Shown: positions 43,117-54,542 of the stretch, in pieces
Layout of the letters: each line of letters starts with the position of its first letter
How positions within the stretch are numbered: position 1 is the first letter of the stretch
Assembly (NCBI GenBank): GCA_039707655.1
Contig: CM077664.1
Span: forward strand, 199,324,195 to 199,388,194
Origin: Elymus sibiricus
Taxonomy: Eukaryota > Streptophyta > Magnoliopsida > Poales > Poaceae
Length of the DNA stretch: 64,000 nucleotides
Direction of reading: 5' to 3'
The notes under the pieces: model-generated
Told to the model about the DNA's origin: nothing
The model's database searches: none
What the model saw: only the letters and a program-made list of their open reading frames with translations
Program-made: the position numbers and the translations under genes

Positions 43117-45322
43117 CTAATGAGACTGCGCTTGTTTGACACTTATATCCTCCAACTCTAGCTGCATAGCATCAATAGACGTCCTGTACTTCTGGTTAAT
43201 CTTCGATAGAGATTGGAGTTCCAGTATGAGTTGAGCTGAAGCATGTCTTTCTGCTTGAATTTGAGACTGAAGAAGTCGAACAAATTCAGGCGGCGACTCA
43301 ATCGAGCTTGTGTCACTGCTATTATCGAGTAACTTCGACACTACATCAAGACATGACTTTGGGGTTGTATCGCTATCCCCAAGATGTGTTGTCTTCTTCC
43401 CTGCAATATATGTTAGAGGGACAAGCAATGGGTTCGTCTCACTATCATTGTGGCAGTTCTTCCTGCCGTCAGTGACATCACCCTGAAAGAGAAACAAGCA
43501 GAGAGATAATAGGTTTTGCACGTATAAGTATCAGTGCTGTCAATTCATCCCACTTCTTAGTGGCAAATAAAGAGACACGGTTTAAAATAGCATTAACATA
43601 ATAAGACATGGCAGGAAATGGCATTGTGCAGGAGTGGCGAGCTTAACCACACCACTGGATTATAGATCAAGAACACAAGCATACATGCAGTGTTAAAGAA
43701 TGTATAAGCATCAATGGTGAGTGTACTGTCAATTTATCCCATTTCCGATTGGTAAATAAAGAGACGATTTAAATAACATTAACATAATATGGCATTGTTC
43801 ATAGTTAAGACATGGCAGGATATGACATTGTGCTGGAGTTGGTAGGTTCACCACCCCACTGGATTACAGATCAAGAACACAAGCATACATGTAGTGCTAA
43901 AGAAGATCACTTGCTATGTTTAGTTTAATTTACATGATATGAATAAGGAACTAGGTTGTGCAACTAAAAACTGAAATTGAGAAGGACAAACTTATGTTTA
44001 TGAACTTCTTCGTAATAAACTTTAAACATGCAATTTGATGCAAATGATAAAAATAAACAGCAGTAACAAAAATAGCTATCCAAATATACACAACAAAGTT
44101 TGAAGGCTCGAGAAGGACAAACTTACATTTGTAGTGAACACCGGCTCTATAAAGCCCTTTTCCATGTTGATGGGGGGGCATTCAAGAAGTTTACCAAAGA
44201 GTCTTCTTCATAAGCATTGCCTCTATTCTACATTTTGTTAAGAGTAAATATAGATGTGATAATATAGGAACAAATGGAGATTATTTAAGCTAAGATGCAG
44301 AGTGATGCTACATCATGAACTAGCTATAAATGTAAGTATAGCATACAGGCAAAAGGTACTAACAAGAGCAATGCAGATCTAAACTTCTTCAGTAGCATTG
44401 GTTTTAGTCAACATTTTAGTAAGAGTAAATATAGATTTGATGTGTAAAAAATCGAGGGCAAGGAAAATAAGATGCAAAGTGATGGTACATGAACAACTAG
44501 CTGACAATATAAGTACAATGATAAAGGATAATAGATACTTAGAAGAACAATGCAGAGCTAAACTTTTTCAGAAGCATTGGGTTTATTCTACATTAATGTA
44601 AGCATTAATATAGATCTAATAATTTGGAGCGAACAATGGATAAGCAAGCTATCATGCACACTGATGTCACATAATCAACCAGGTATGAATGTAAGTACAG
44701 GGATACAGGACAACAGGTGGTAACAAGAGCAAAGCAGTGAGCAGCATAGTTGCGATATCCTAGGTTTTGTGGCGCTGATTCTATCGCCAATATAAGTGGA
44801 GTGCTATCTGATTTCTCCGGTACCACAACCTTTTTCAAGGACTTTGCTTTTACTCCTTCAGGTTCTGCGGTCACCCTCTTCCTTTTGGATGTTTGATACA
44901 CAAGAACAACATTTGAATGGAAAAACGTGGTATGATGACAAATGGAATAGGTATTGATAATGGATGGGCATGGCATCTTCACATATATGATGAGTAAACT
45001 AAGCAGATGGCGGTGCAACGAAGTAGAAGAAATGCAAGACACCTTATGCAAGATACGTGCAAGCAATAAAACCTTGCCAAATTAGAACCCAGGCACGTTG
45101 TTGGCTGAACAGGATAGGCCATCTTCCTTTGACTCCTTGAGCTCAGAATAGTCATTAGGATCATATTCTGAACACGAATTTGTAGGTGGGGAGCATGTGG
45201 GTTTCATTGCATCCAGAATGGAACTCAATCCCTTGATGCCAAGTTTGTTAGCCATTGCACTGTTCCGCAATATTCTTCTGGTGTGCGCATTCTCATATTC
45301 ATTGTGATTATGTTCACTATCT
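43117..45322 (-). pseudogene. Multi-exon gene of element B (TNPA-like, tentative)
   Basis: Minus-strand exon-like pieces, 5' to 3': 45322-45085 after a TTCTCAG acceptor (RILRNSAMANKLGIKGLSSI, then acidic ESKEDGLSCS); 44895-44760 (KRKRVTAEPEGVKAKSLKKV, a likely nuclear localisation signal); a short piece near 44165 (MEKGFIEPVFTTNV); and 43490-43117 (LVPLTYIAGKKTTHL, then a coiled coil LQSQIQAERHASAQLILELQ), ending at a TGA. The place in the element, the basic stretch and the C-terminal coiled coil suggest the DNA-binding TNPA-like protein. I do not see the PF03004 core found in element A, so either it was lost or the gene is different. I cannot confirm an unbroken spliced frame. Confidence 0.45.
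44170..44760 (-). repeat. 190-bp repeats in an intron of element B's gene
   Basis: Phrases such as AACAAGAGCAATGCAGA, TTTAGTAAGAGTAAATATAGA and ATGAACTAGCT recur near 44240, 44370-44430 and 44540-44620, about 190 bp apart. Three diverged units in non-coding sequence. Confidence 0.65.
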
Positions 45323-45589
45323 GAGAAGCATAAAACATAAATAGTAGTGAGATTATGTGTGTAATGCAGAGGATGTACTAATATAATAGGGGCTCCCTGT
45401 AAACCCTTGTGTGCTATCACTGGATTCTGATGACAAAGCCCATGTGTTCTGTAATTTGGTGCGTACATTAATATAATCTGGCACAACTGCACAAAAAATA
45501 GGCTCCCTATTGGGAGCTCCAGAGTTAAGGATAGTTGGCAGATGATAGGTTTCAAAATATACAGTATAGAAAGTTTATTTCCAAACCAT

Positions 45590-47050
45590 GATAACGAGAG
45601 CGCACAGAGAAATAGTATTCCCTCATGTCTCTATATGTGGCGCACATGCATTTCAAAACTCACGTACTAACATTAGCTGACCAATTAAATGTAAGCTTTG
45701 GAAATATGAGTGGCATGTAGTTTAGCTTGAAGGATGGAGTGCTTCTAGTATGACACAAAGGCACTAGGCAGATCGCAGTGTAGATAAAAGCGGGACACCA
45801 TAAGCATCATAAATAAATCGGGAAAGTGGAACTGGCTGGAAAACATGCAGTTATATTGCCACTACTAATCGAAACCCTACCGATCACCTATAGGCCAGCT
45901 CTATTCACTTGAAGGCGCACTACTGTTACTATCAGTCTAGTCTCTCAAAGGCCACACGGCTCCCAGCATTTCATGGATATTATGGTAGACCAACTCGAAG
46001 TGCTGAAAGCATCTAGCAGAAGCGGCCCAATAGACCTGTTGACTGCAGATGTCACTGATCCCCTTCCTGACAAGGAACATATTGTACTTATTAAAGAAGA
46101 ACAGAAGAGGAACATGTTAAAGAATAGAAGAGGAAGCATATTATGGAGATTCCACTTCTTTCTATACAATGTTGGTTGCCCACCCGTGATGAATTAGAGC
46201 GCCCAAAGAAATGCTATTCCCTGGTGTCTCTCTACATGTGGCCACATGCATTTGGAAACTCAAGTGGGAGCATTAGCTGACCAATTAAATGTGTGTCTGT
46301 TAAGTAATATCAGTATCATATCACATTCGTATTTGAACAACTAAGCTTTGGAATTATGATTGATGTATTGTTTAGCTTCAAGGGTGGACTGCTGCTAGTA
46401 CCACACAAAGCACCTACGCAGATCATAGTGTATATATAATGGGAAAACCCTAAGCATCACGAGTAAAATCAGGAAAGTGGAACTTGCTGGAAAATATGGG
46501 CTAGTATTGCCGGTAAGGCTAGAAAGGCTTCGGATATCAGCTCTCTTCAACTGATGGCGCAGTACTGTTACTATCAGTCTAACTCTCAAAGGCGACACAG
46601 CTCCCAGCATTTCCTGGATATTATGGCAGACCAACACGAAGAGTTGAAAGCATCCATCACAAGCGACCGAATAGACCTGTATACTGCAAATGTCCCTGCT
46701 CCTCTTCACTACGAGGAAAATACTTTACTAGTATACTTATTAAAGAAGAACAGAAGAGGAACATGTTAAAGAAGAGCAAGCAGATTTTGGATAATAAAAT
46801 GTTCATTGCCCACCCATGATGAACCAGAGCGCATAAAGAATGCAACTCCCTGCTGTCTCTCTATATGTGGTGCATGTGCTTATCGAACAAAAGAAGGAAC
46901 ATTAGCTGACCAATTGAACGGTCTCTGTTTTAGTAATGTCAGCATCATATCAGATTCGTATCTAGAAAACTAAGTTTGGAATTATGAGTGGCATGTTGTT
47001 TAGCTTGATGGGTCGAGGAGCAGTGCTAGCACGTCACGAAGCACCTACGA
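45590..47050 (-). repeat. About 600-bp tandem repeats in element B's 5' region
   Basis: Units start GAGCGCACAGAGAAAT (45599), GAGCGCCCAAAGAAATG (46197) and GAGCGCATAAAGAATG (46827). Each contains ATTAGCTGACCAATT, TAGCTTGA, and a possible exon around CATTTCATGGATATTATGG / CATTTCCTGGATATTATGG. Spacing is about 600 and 630. This parallels the duplicated exon-intron units in element A, although the sequence is different. Confidence 0.75.
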
Positions 47051-47099
47051 TGGTGGTACTGAATATAAAGGGAATGGCTACATGCAAGTCGCCTGACTT

Positions 47100-48530
47100 T
47101 CATCATTTGGGTCAGTCAACCATTTCAGGCGGTTGGATGATGATCCTACGTCTCCTAACCCTTCTTCTTCCTCACCTCTTCTTCTTCCCCAACAGACCAC
47201 CGCACGGGCCACCGCCCGAACCACCGCCCCCCACCCCCCGCGGCCGGTGGCGCTACCGCGACCGGCTCGCCGCCCCGCCCTCCCCTGAACCACCCCCACC
47301 ACCATGCCCACCCGAAACCCTAAGATAGATAATGGGGTAGCCCCCCGGCGAGCCCCTTCCTTATCCTTCCTTCCCTACGGCGAACTCCGGCGAACTCTTA
47401 AAAATTGACTGACCCCAATTTGAAATTCAGTCGACTGTCATTTAGCTAATGTGGAATATAAAAGGGGAAAACCATAAGCATTTCGAGTATAGTGTTGAGC
47501 GTGCCATGGCGGATCTGAAGGTGCAAACCGTACAAAGGCTACTTGCAAACCAATGTTTCCTTTCAACTAACAAGTAAGATTCTAAGAGATGGACAAGAAA
47601 TCATAGTAAAGCAGTGGCGATCTATTTTCTTTCTGAGATAAATAACTTGAGCAGATACGAAAGAGTACGGCCTCTTGGGCGGTGCCGTGTAAGCATCTAC
47701 TGAGACGTTGAGGGTGTTGCGGTAGCAATGGCTGTCGGCGGCGTGGAAGCTGATCTGGGAGGGCAGACGGTGGCGGCCGGGGATATGTCCCAGTGCGGTG
47801 GACGAGACAGTTGTAGGAATGGCCCCGGCAAGGTGGATGACGGCGCAGATGAAGCGATAGGACGCGATGCAAGGATCCTGGTCCGGAGCCGTGGATGAGA
47901 GACGTTGATCTCTTGTAATGGATGACGGCGTCGGGGTATCAGCTCCGGCATGGTGGAGGAGGACGACGGTGGATGGGGTGGCCGATGGAGGAGGCTGGGG
48001 GTGAAGAGGGTGTTTTGGCGCCCATCGAGTACGAATGGGGAAATGGAGGGAGAGAGGTAGGGAGAACCGTGTCTTTGGGACGCGCTTGTCTCAAATGCGG
48101 GGAAAGTTACAAACTTAGCCCCCGTTTAAAATTTTAGACATCAGAGCAATATTGGTAGGTTGGGGATAGGACGGTAATCTCACATACCCCGAATATTTGC
48201 CGAGAGCGATTTCGGCCGAGGAGAGTTTGTTTTGGCGCCCACTGTTGGCGCCCACCGTGTATGAATCGGGGTGAGAGGCGATTTCGGCCATGGAGAGACT
48301 GTGTTTTGGTGCCCGCCGTGTATGAATCAGGGTGAGAGGAGGTTATGTCACGTTTGATTGAAATTACAAAGCTACCCCTATCGAGGCCTATAGACATCGA
48401 GCCGATTGGCTTTGCGTGTCAGGGATAGGCAGTAATGGAAAATTTCCATCTCCCAAAATTTCTTTCGGGCGGTTACAGCCGAGGAGGGACTGGGTATTTT
48501 GCCGCTTCGTTCAAATTTTAGGAGAACGTA
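47100..48530 (-). other. 5' leader of element B
   Basis: GC-rich at 47180-47330 (Pro-rich if read) and 47690-48010. Bases 47900-48530 match 11070-11739 of element A in inverted orientation, and 47397-47450 matches 22090-22130. The sub-phrase GGCGCCCACCGTGTATGAAT occurs twice nearby (48230-48330), a local duplication. Probably promoter and first exon of the element's gene. Confidence 0.55.
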
Positions 48531-48548
48531 AGTTTCATGTTTATAGTG

Positions 48549-51375
48549 CCAACTTAATTCGAATCCATTTTGTATTCTTTTTTTTCAGGCAGGATCCAAG
48601 ATATTTTATACTGCATCGCACACGATTCTTGCTAATGAACTGTTTGTGGTGTACTTGATTTTTTCATTTTGATTTGAAAGACAAAATGGGGTTACGGCAG
48701 GAAAGGTCAGTGTTTGAATTGCTAGAACATTTATCTGCAGTGAACATGCAACTATAGGAGTGTCGTGCTAAAATTTGGAATTATTCCGGGTTCGTTTGGC
48801 CTTTTTATACATTAATTGAGTTTTCTAGGCATTTAATGTGCAAGATTCAAATTTGAACTACAGGGACATGCTCCAGTGCACCAAAATGGGTTGAAAAATC
48901 ATATATGTGTCCTTAGGTGAACGTTTGGGTCCCATACAAGAAATCGGAGTGAATTTCAAACATCTGGTCCTCGTGGCTCGGCCGAAACATTGAGAAAATT
49001 GCTTTTTAAATTCATGTAAATCCAAAAATTGCCTAAACATCACGGAACTTGGCACGGTGTCTTGAGATTGCACCAACATGATGTGGTAAATTTTTTGTTC
49101 GATTTGGGACAAGTTTTGGTATAAGCTTCTTACAAACCGGAGCTACTCTCAAGAAGGCTCATGGTTCCGATAGGGAACGTGTCACCTTTGTGGGCAAAAC
49201 GACCTACACTACCTCTTCCTGCCTTGATTTTTTTACATAGACAACATAGACCAATAGGAGTGTCGTGCTAAAATTTGGAATTATTCCGGGTTCGTTTGGC
49301 CTTTTTTATACATTAATTGAGTTTCTAGGCATTTAATGTGCATAATACAAATTTGAAGTACATGCACGTGCTCCAATGCACCAAAATGGGTTGAAAAATC
49401 GTATATATGTCCTTGGTGAATGTTTAGGTCCCATACAAGAAATGGGAATGAATTTCAAACATCTGGGCATCGTGGCTCGGCCGAAAACATTGAGGAACTT
49501 GGTTTTTAAATTCCTGTAAATCCAAAAATTGCCTAAAAATCACGGAACTTGGCATGGTGTCTTGACATGGCACCAACATGCTGTGGTCAAAATTTTGTTC
49601 GATCTAGAACAAGTTTTGGTATAAGCTTCTTACAAACCAGAGCTTCTCTCAAGAAGGCTCATGGTTCCGATAGGGAATGTGTCACCTTTGTGGCTTTTTG
49701 TGGGGGGGAGGGGGCGGGGACCTAGATATTTCCGCCGTTGCCGAAATTTTATGAATGGTGCAGCAAATAACTGGTGCGCAAGTGTGGTTGACGCGCGACC
49801 GGTGGACTGTAGCCGACGAACCTTCCGGCGTAAGCCATACGTGAGGGAGCCCCAAGATATTTTGTACTGCATCGCACACGATTCTTGCTAACAAACTGTT
49901 TGTGGTGTACTTGATTTTTTCATTTTGATTTGAAAGACAAAATGGGGTTACGGTAGGAAAGGTCACTGTTTGAATTGCTAGAACATTTATCTGCAGTGAA
50001 CATGCAACTATAGGAGTGTTGTGCTAAAATTTGGAATTATTCCAGGTTCGTTTGGCATCTTTTATACATTAATTGAGTTTTCTAGGCATTTAATGTGCAT
50101 AATTCAAATTTCAACTATAGGCACATGCTCCAGTGCACCAAAATGGGTTGAAACATCATATATGTGTCCTTGGGTGAATGTTTCGGTCCCATACAAGAAA
50201 TGGGAGTTAATTTCAAACATCTGGGCGTCGTGGCTCGGCCGAGAACATTGAGAAACTTGGTTTTTTAATTCCTGTAAATCCAAAAATTGCCTAAAAATCA
50301 TGGAACTTGGCATGGTGTCTTGACATGGCACCAACATGTTGTGGTAAATTTTTTGTTCGATTTGGGACAAGTTTTGGTATAAGCTTCTTACAAACCGGAG
50401 CTTCTCTCAAGAAGGCTCATGGTTCCGATAGGGGATGTGTCACCTTTGTGGGCGAAATGACATACGCTGCCTCTTCCTGCCTTGATTTTGTTTACAGAGG
50501 CAACAAAGACCAATAGGAGTGTCGTGCTAAAATTTGGAATTATTCCGGGTTCGTTTGGCCTTTTTATACATTAATTGAGTTTCTAGGCATTTAATGTGCA
50601 CAATTCAAATTTGAACTACATGCACATGCTCCAGTGCACCAAAATGGGTTGAAAAATCGTATATGTGTCCTTGGGTGAATGTTTAGGTCCCATACAAGAA
50701 ATGGGAATGAATTTCAAACATCTGGGCGTCGTGGCTTGGCCGAAAACATTGAGAAAATTGGTTTTTAAATTCCTGTAAATCCAAAAATTTCCTAAAAATC
50801 ACGGAACTTGACATGGTGTCTTAACATGGCACCAACATGCTGTGGTAAATTTTTTGTTCGATTTGTGACAAGTTTTGGTATAAGCTTCTTACAAACCGGA
50901 GCTTCTCTCAAGAAGGCTCATGGTTCCGATAGGGGATGTGTCACCTTTGTGGGCGAAACGACATACACTGCCTCTTCCTGCCTTGATTTTTTTTACAGAG
51001 GCAACAAAGACCAATAGGAGTGTCATGCTAAAATTTGGAATTATTCTGGGTTTGTTTGGCCTTTTTTATACATTTATTGAGTTTCCTAGGCAATGTGCAT
51101 AATTCAAATTTGAACTACATGCACATGCTCTAGTGCACCAAAATGGGTTGAAAAATCGTATATGTGTACTTGGGTGAATGTTTAGGTCCCATACAAGAAT
51201 TGGGAATGAATTTCAAATATCTGGGCATCGTGGCTCGGCCAAAAACATTGACAAAGTTGGTTTTTAAATTCTTGTAAATCCAAAACTTGCCTGGAAATCA
51301 TGAAACTTGGCATGTTGCCTTGACATGGCACCAACATGCTGTGGTAAAAATTTTGTCCAATTTTTTGAAGGCGCA
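48549..51375 (+). repeat. 500-bp tandem array related to the CACTA C array
   Basis: TAGGAGTGTCGTGCTAAAAT-type starts lie at 48755, 49255, 50011, 50514 and 51015: spacing 500, 756, 503, 501. The long gap contains an extra block (49690-50010). Its right part (49845-50010) repeats 48590-48754, including TGCATCGCACACGATTCTTG. Landmarks TTTTCTAGGCATTTAATGTG and CATAATTCAAATTT correspond to TTTTCTAGGCATTAATGCAC and CATAATTCAATTTC in the 29526-31755 array. Probably a remnant of a CACTA element of the C type. No credible gene. Confidence 0.9.
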
Positions 51376-51498
51376 CAGATTAACAACCAAGAAAGTCATT
51401 TTGGAACAAGTGTTATTCAAACCGTGGGCGTTGTACTAACCATTTACGTGCCGCCACGCGTCCCCATTTTTATTGGCTAGGAGGCGCCGTGCAGGGTA

Positions 51499-51847
51499 CT
51501 CCCTCCGTGCGTAGGGCACCTAAGGTGCTACACTGTGATTTAGGCGTGTGAAGATTGGCCATGATAACTAACATAACCTGCACTAAAAAATCTCCTCAAT
51601 TGAGCCGATTAATTACTAATCCTTTGCATGCAGTTACCACCCACTTCTCACGCCCACCCTTCATAAATTTAGTTGTTGGGTAGCAAATCAGCATGCAGTA
51701 TAAGGTGCATGCACAACCTAAGGACCAGAGGGAGACGTGTATCGAGGCATCTAACCAGAATTATTTACTATGGGATTTAAAAGGCTGGGCATGGAGAGTG
51801 GGTCGAACGAGGCATGCAGACCGCTCTATGCACGTGGACAGAGGGAG
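51499..51847. mobile_element. Stowaway-like MITE, 349 bp
   Basis: Ends CTCCCTCCGTGCGTAG on the left and, on the reverse strand, CTCCCTCTGTCCACGTGCAT on the right, with TA on both sides (51497-51498 and 51848-51849). Non-coding. Confidence 0.8.
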
Positions 51848-52265
51848 TAGCTATTTGAGTAGACGGGAGGCATGGAGCAGACCGCTGCGCAGGCTCACCG
51901 GGAGGTGAGCCCTTTGACCTCCATCCGCCGCCCACCTCACTCCCAACTTCTCCATTAATGGCACCCGAGCCCCTTTTTTAATGGCGTGGCTAGGCCTCAG
52001 TCGACTGAGATTTAAGAGAGAGAAAAGAAAATCTGAAAAGAAAATTTTGCACGGGTCTTGATGTAAGATCTCACGGACATAGCATCGACTGGGACTTAGC
52101 AAGACTGATATATATGATGACGATGGCAATGGATAATAATAATTGTCTTACATATTCAGGAAGATAATTAAAGATGCCACATGCAGCAACGCCTGAAATA
52201 CACAAGGGCAAAACAAGGAAGACGTAGACAACGATATGGGTCGCTGCTCTCTACTTCACCTCGAT

Positions 52266-52940
52266 CTACTCCACCATCTTCGTCATTTTGTCCACCTTGA
52301 TCTCTTTCACGTCCTCAATACGTCGCTTGCGAGCATCCATGGATTCCTCCAGGAGCATTTCACGCTCGATGCGGAGCTTAGCATTCTCGTCCACAAGTTT
52401 CCTGACCATGACGGCCGTCTTCTTCACCACGGCAGTTGTCTCCTCGTGCTGCTTCGCCCTGCCGGCGATCTTCGCCCTCATCAGGTCACGCTCGGTGCGA
52501 AGCCTCACCTTGTCACCCCTTAGTCCACGGATGACGCTGGTCGACTTATCCAATGCGGCATAGCTCTCCTCCTGCAGCTTCGCCCAGCGGGGGATGTCAT
52601 CGTCCATCAGCTTATTGAGCATAGCGCGCATGCGCCTGTGAGAGCCCTCGAGTGCCCGTGATATATCCATCCAGGCCACCGCAATGCGGCAGGACCTCTC
52701 TACTACTTCCGCAGTGCGGCGGGACATCTATGCCGCTTCCGCGGCGCGGCCGGACCACTCTGCTGCTTCGGCGGCATGGCGAGACCTCAGTGCTGCTTCG
52801 GCGGTGCGGCGGGACCTCTGTGCTGCTTCGGCGGCGCGGCGGGACCTCTCGGCTGATCTCACGGTGTGGCGGGACAGCTCTGCTTCTTCGCTCGCCGCTC
52901 CGTGGTCATTTCTCGACGAAGAACTCCTCGCACGGGCCAT
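52266..52940 (-). CDS. Coiled-coil protein with 10-residue repeats, one in-frame TAG
   Basis: Minus strand, ATG at 52940 in the context GCCATGGCC, with a TATA box about 85 bases upstream. The frame reads MARARSSSSRNDHGAASEEA, then a 30-bp/10-residue repeat of the type SRRAAEAAQR in about six copies (residues 30-90), then a long charged helix (EESYAALDKSTSVIRGLRGD, KTAVMVRKLVDENAKLRIER) to MTKMVE and a stop at 52266. A single TAG at 52728-52730, inside the repeat run (EAA-stop-MSRR), divides it into 70 and 153 codons in the same frame. The second part begins with its own ATG. The clean frame on both sides suggests a recent mutation or an allele. The product would be a helical structural protein of unknown function. 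No domain is recognised. Confidence 0.6.
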
Positions 52941-53023
52941 GGCAGACGCAAGGAAGGACGATTACTTGTTTGTTTGTTGATGAGGAATTGAGAAGGAATG
53001 TGCAGTCATTTTCGAGTAGGTGG

Positions 53024-53031
53024 TATTTATA
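53024..53031 (-). promoter_or_regulatory. TATA box of the coiled-coil gene
   Basis: TATAAATA on the minus strand, about 85 bases before the ATG at 52940. This is a normal plant spacing for a short 5' untranslated region. Confidence 0.65.
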
Positions 53032-53384
53032 ACCTAGTAATAAGCTGCTAAGTGGGAAAACATTTAGGTTTTGATCGGTGTGAACAGTTTTGCAATTACA
53101 TATAGCATGGTAATTTGGAATGTGACGGGAAACAAGGTCAAAATTATTTGACGGTTCCGATTTCGAAGTGCGGCACGATTCCCGAATGGTGTAATTAACG
53201 TGGGCAAGCGTTCTCGGATGCGTACGTGGCGTGTGCACCGCAATCGGCGATGTCAGCACATGGCTTGTTCCATCAACTGTGTGCACTTGTTATTACCATT
53301 GGGCACAATTCTTTTAATTAGACATCACCTCTCTATGATGAAGCCACACACACTTAATTACTTTCCCTATCGAAGACTCCATTT

Positions 53385-53432
53385 CACACACACACACACA
53401 AACACACACACTCTCTCTCTCTTCTCTCTTTC
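53385..53432. repeat. (CA)n(TC)n microsatellite
   Basis: CACACACACACA followed by CTCTCTCTCT, just outside the left end of the second Mutator-like element. Confidence 0.9.
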
Positions 53433-53457
53433 ACACAGTCTCTATACGACCAGACAC

Positions 53458-54542
53458 GAGATAATTGCATGGTTAGTCCTTGTACTAGCAGGCGGCGTCT
53501 AACATGGTCCTCATAGTTAGGAAATGCTTCGATACAATCCTCATACATGCAAATACGGTGTGTATATAGTCCTTGAAGTTGCAACAGCGGTCCTGGCTAT
53601 ATGCCTCGCATACGTAGCCCGTATGCCTCCACTGCCACATCACCATCGATCCCACAGGTCAATTGGACTGAGTCAAACGTCCGTGTGGGACCAACGTGTC
53701 AGTGGGCGCGAGAAATCAGTTGAGAATAAATCAACATGCTCTATAATATTGTACGGTAAAGATGCGCTGGTTATTTATTTTTCATGGTAACATGCTCTTT
53801 TTTTAGGGGACGGGGTAACAAGCTCTGGTTTATTCGTTGAGTACATGCTAACTGCTTAGACGCGCATGCATGCATGCATGCATGTATGTTCATGACCACA
53901 TAACACGTGCTACATCAACACTAAGAATCATTACGACAATATCAATTATTCGAATATGGCGATCGTACAGATAGAAACAACACAAGCGACAAGAATGAGA
54001 CTCAAACTTGGCTAGTACTCGAAAAACAACTACTGCAAACGCAAACGTCTAGGAATGTATGCGCATGTGCAAACTGGACTAAATCAACATGCATGTTACG
54101 ATCAACTCTACTTTGGCAAAACTAGGATATCTATTAACCAAGCTAACCTAATTAAGAAGTATGCTTCTCGATAACAAATAATTGCACTTGGCCTGGTTAT
54201 TCGCCTCGCGCTGCATGTAGCAGAGGCTGCGGGTTCGAAACCCCGTCCACACATTTCTTTTAATTCTCACTTATTTCTCGCAGCCACTGACACGTGGGTC
54301 TCATACGGACGTGGACCAGCGGTTTGACTTAGTCCGCACGACCCGTGGGATTGATGCTGACGTGGCAGTGGCGGCATACAAGCTACATACACGAGGTGTA
54401 TAGCCAGGACCGCTGTTGCAACCTCAGGGATCGTATACACACTGTATTTGCATGTATGAGGACTGTATTGAAGCACTTTCTGACTATGAGGACCATGTTA
54501 GACATCACCCGCAAGCACAAGGACTAAACGTGCAATTATCTC
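53458..54542. mobile_element. Mutator-like non-autonomous element 2
   Basis: Inverted terminal repeats of roughly 280 bp start GAGATAATTGCA on both ends and include TCTAACATGGTCCTCATAGT and TGTATTTGCATGTATGAGGA. The 10-bp flank GACCAGACAC is present at 53448-53457 and at 54543-54552, a perfect target duplication. The interior (53740-54180) is AT-rich and non-coding, with a (CATG)n run near 53866-53884. The right arm carries a tRNA-like sequence. The short open frames in the arms are mirror images of each other and are not genes. Confidence 0.85.
54185..54262 (+). other. tRNA-like sequence inside Mutator-like element 2
   Basis: GCTGCGGGTTCGAAACCCCG contains a perfect pol III B box (GGTTCGAAACC) with tRNA T-arm character. 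Upstream CTTGGCCTGGTTATTCG loosely resembles an A box. The T-stem is only partly paired and no full cloverleaf can be drawn, so this is a tRNA-derived relic and not a tRNA gene. Confidence 0.5.

Larger units (their letters stand above)
41397..48548 (-). mobile_element. CACTA element B, inverted relative of A
   Basis: Left end CACTACAAAAAAAACACTTC on the plus strand. Right end reads CACTATAAACATGAAACTTA on the minus strand. The two termini align (CACTA-AAA-A, then ACTT-CGT). Flanking bases are CAA and CCA, two of three matching. The element is 7.15 kb. It shares the terminus, hairpin segment, GGGCC array and 5' leader with element A but runs in the opposite direction, so the tails of A and B face each other. 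Genes are on the minus strand. Confidence 0.75.

Noticed and set aside
48755..51375. 500-bp array as a centromeric satellite
   Set aside because: Only about five units, with a foreign insert and CACTA-like subterminal words next to it. It fits a transposon-internal array better.
53200..53502. 100-codon plus-strand open frame upstream of the coiled-coil gene
   Set aside because: It runs through a CA/TC microsatellite and into the Mutator-like terminus. It is a chance frame.
54185..54262. Functional tRNA gene
   Set aside because: A perfect B box is present, but the T-stem is only partly paired and the acceptor and D arms cannot be formed. It is a relic.
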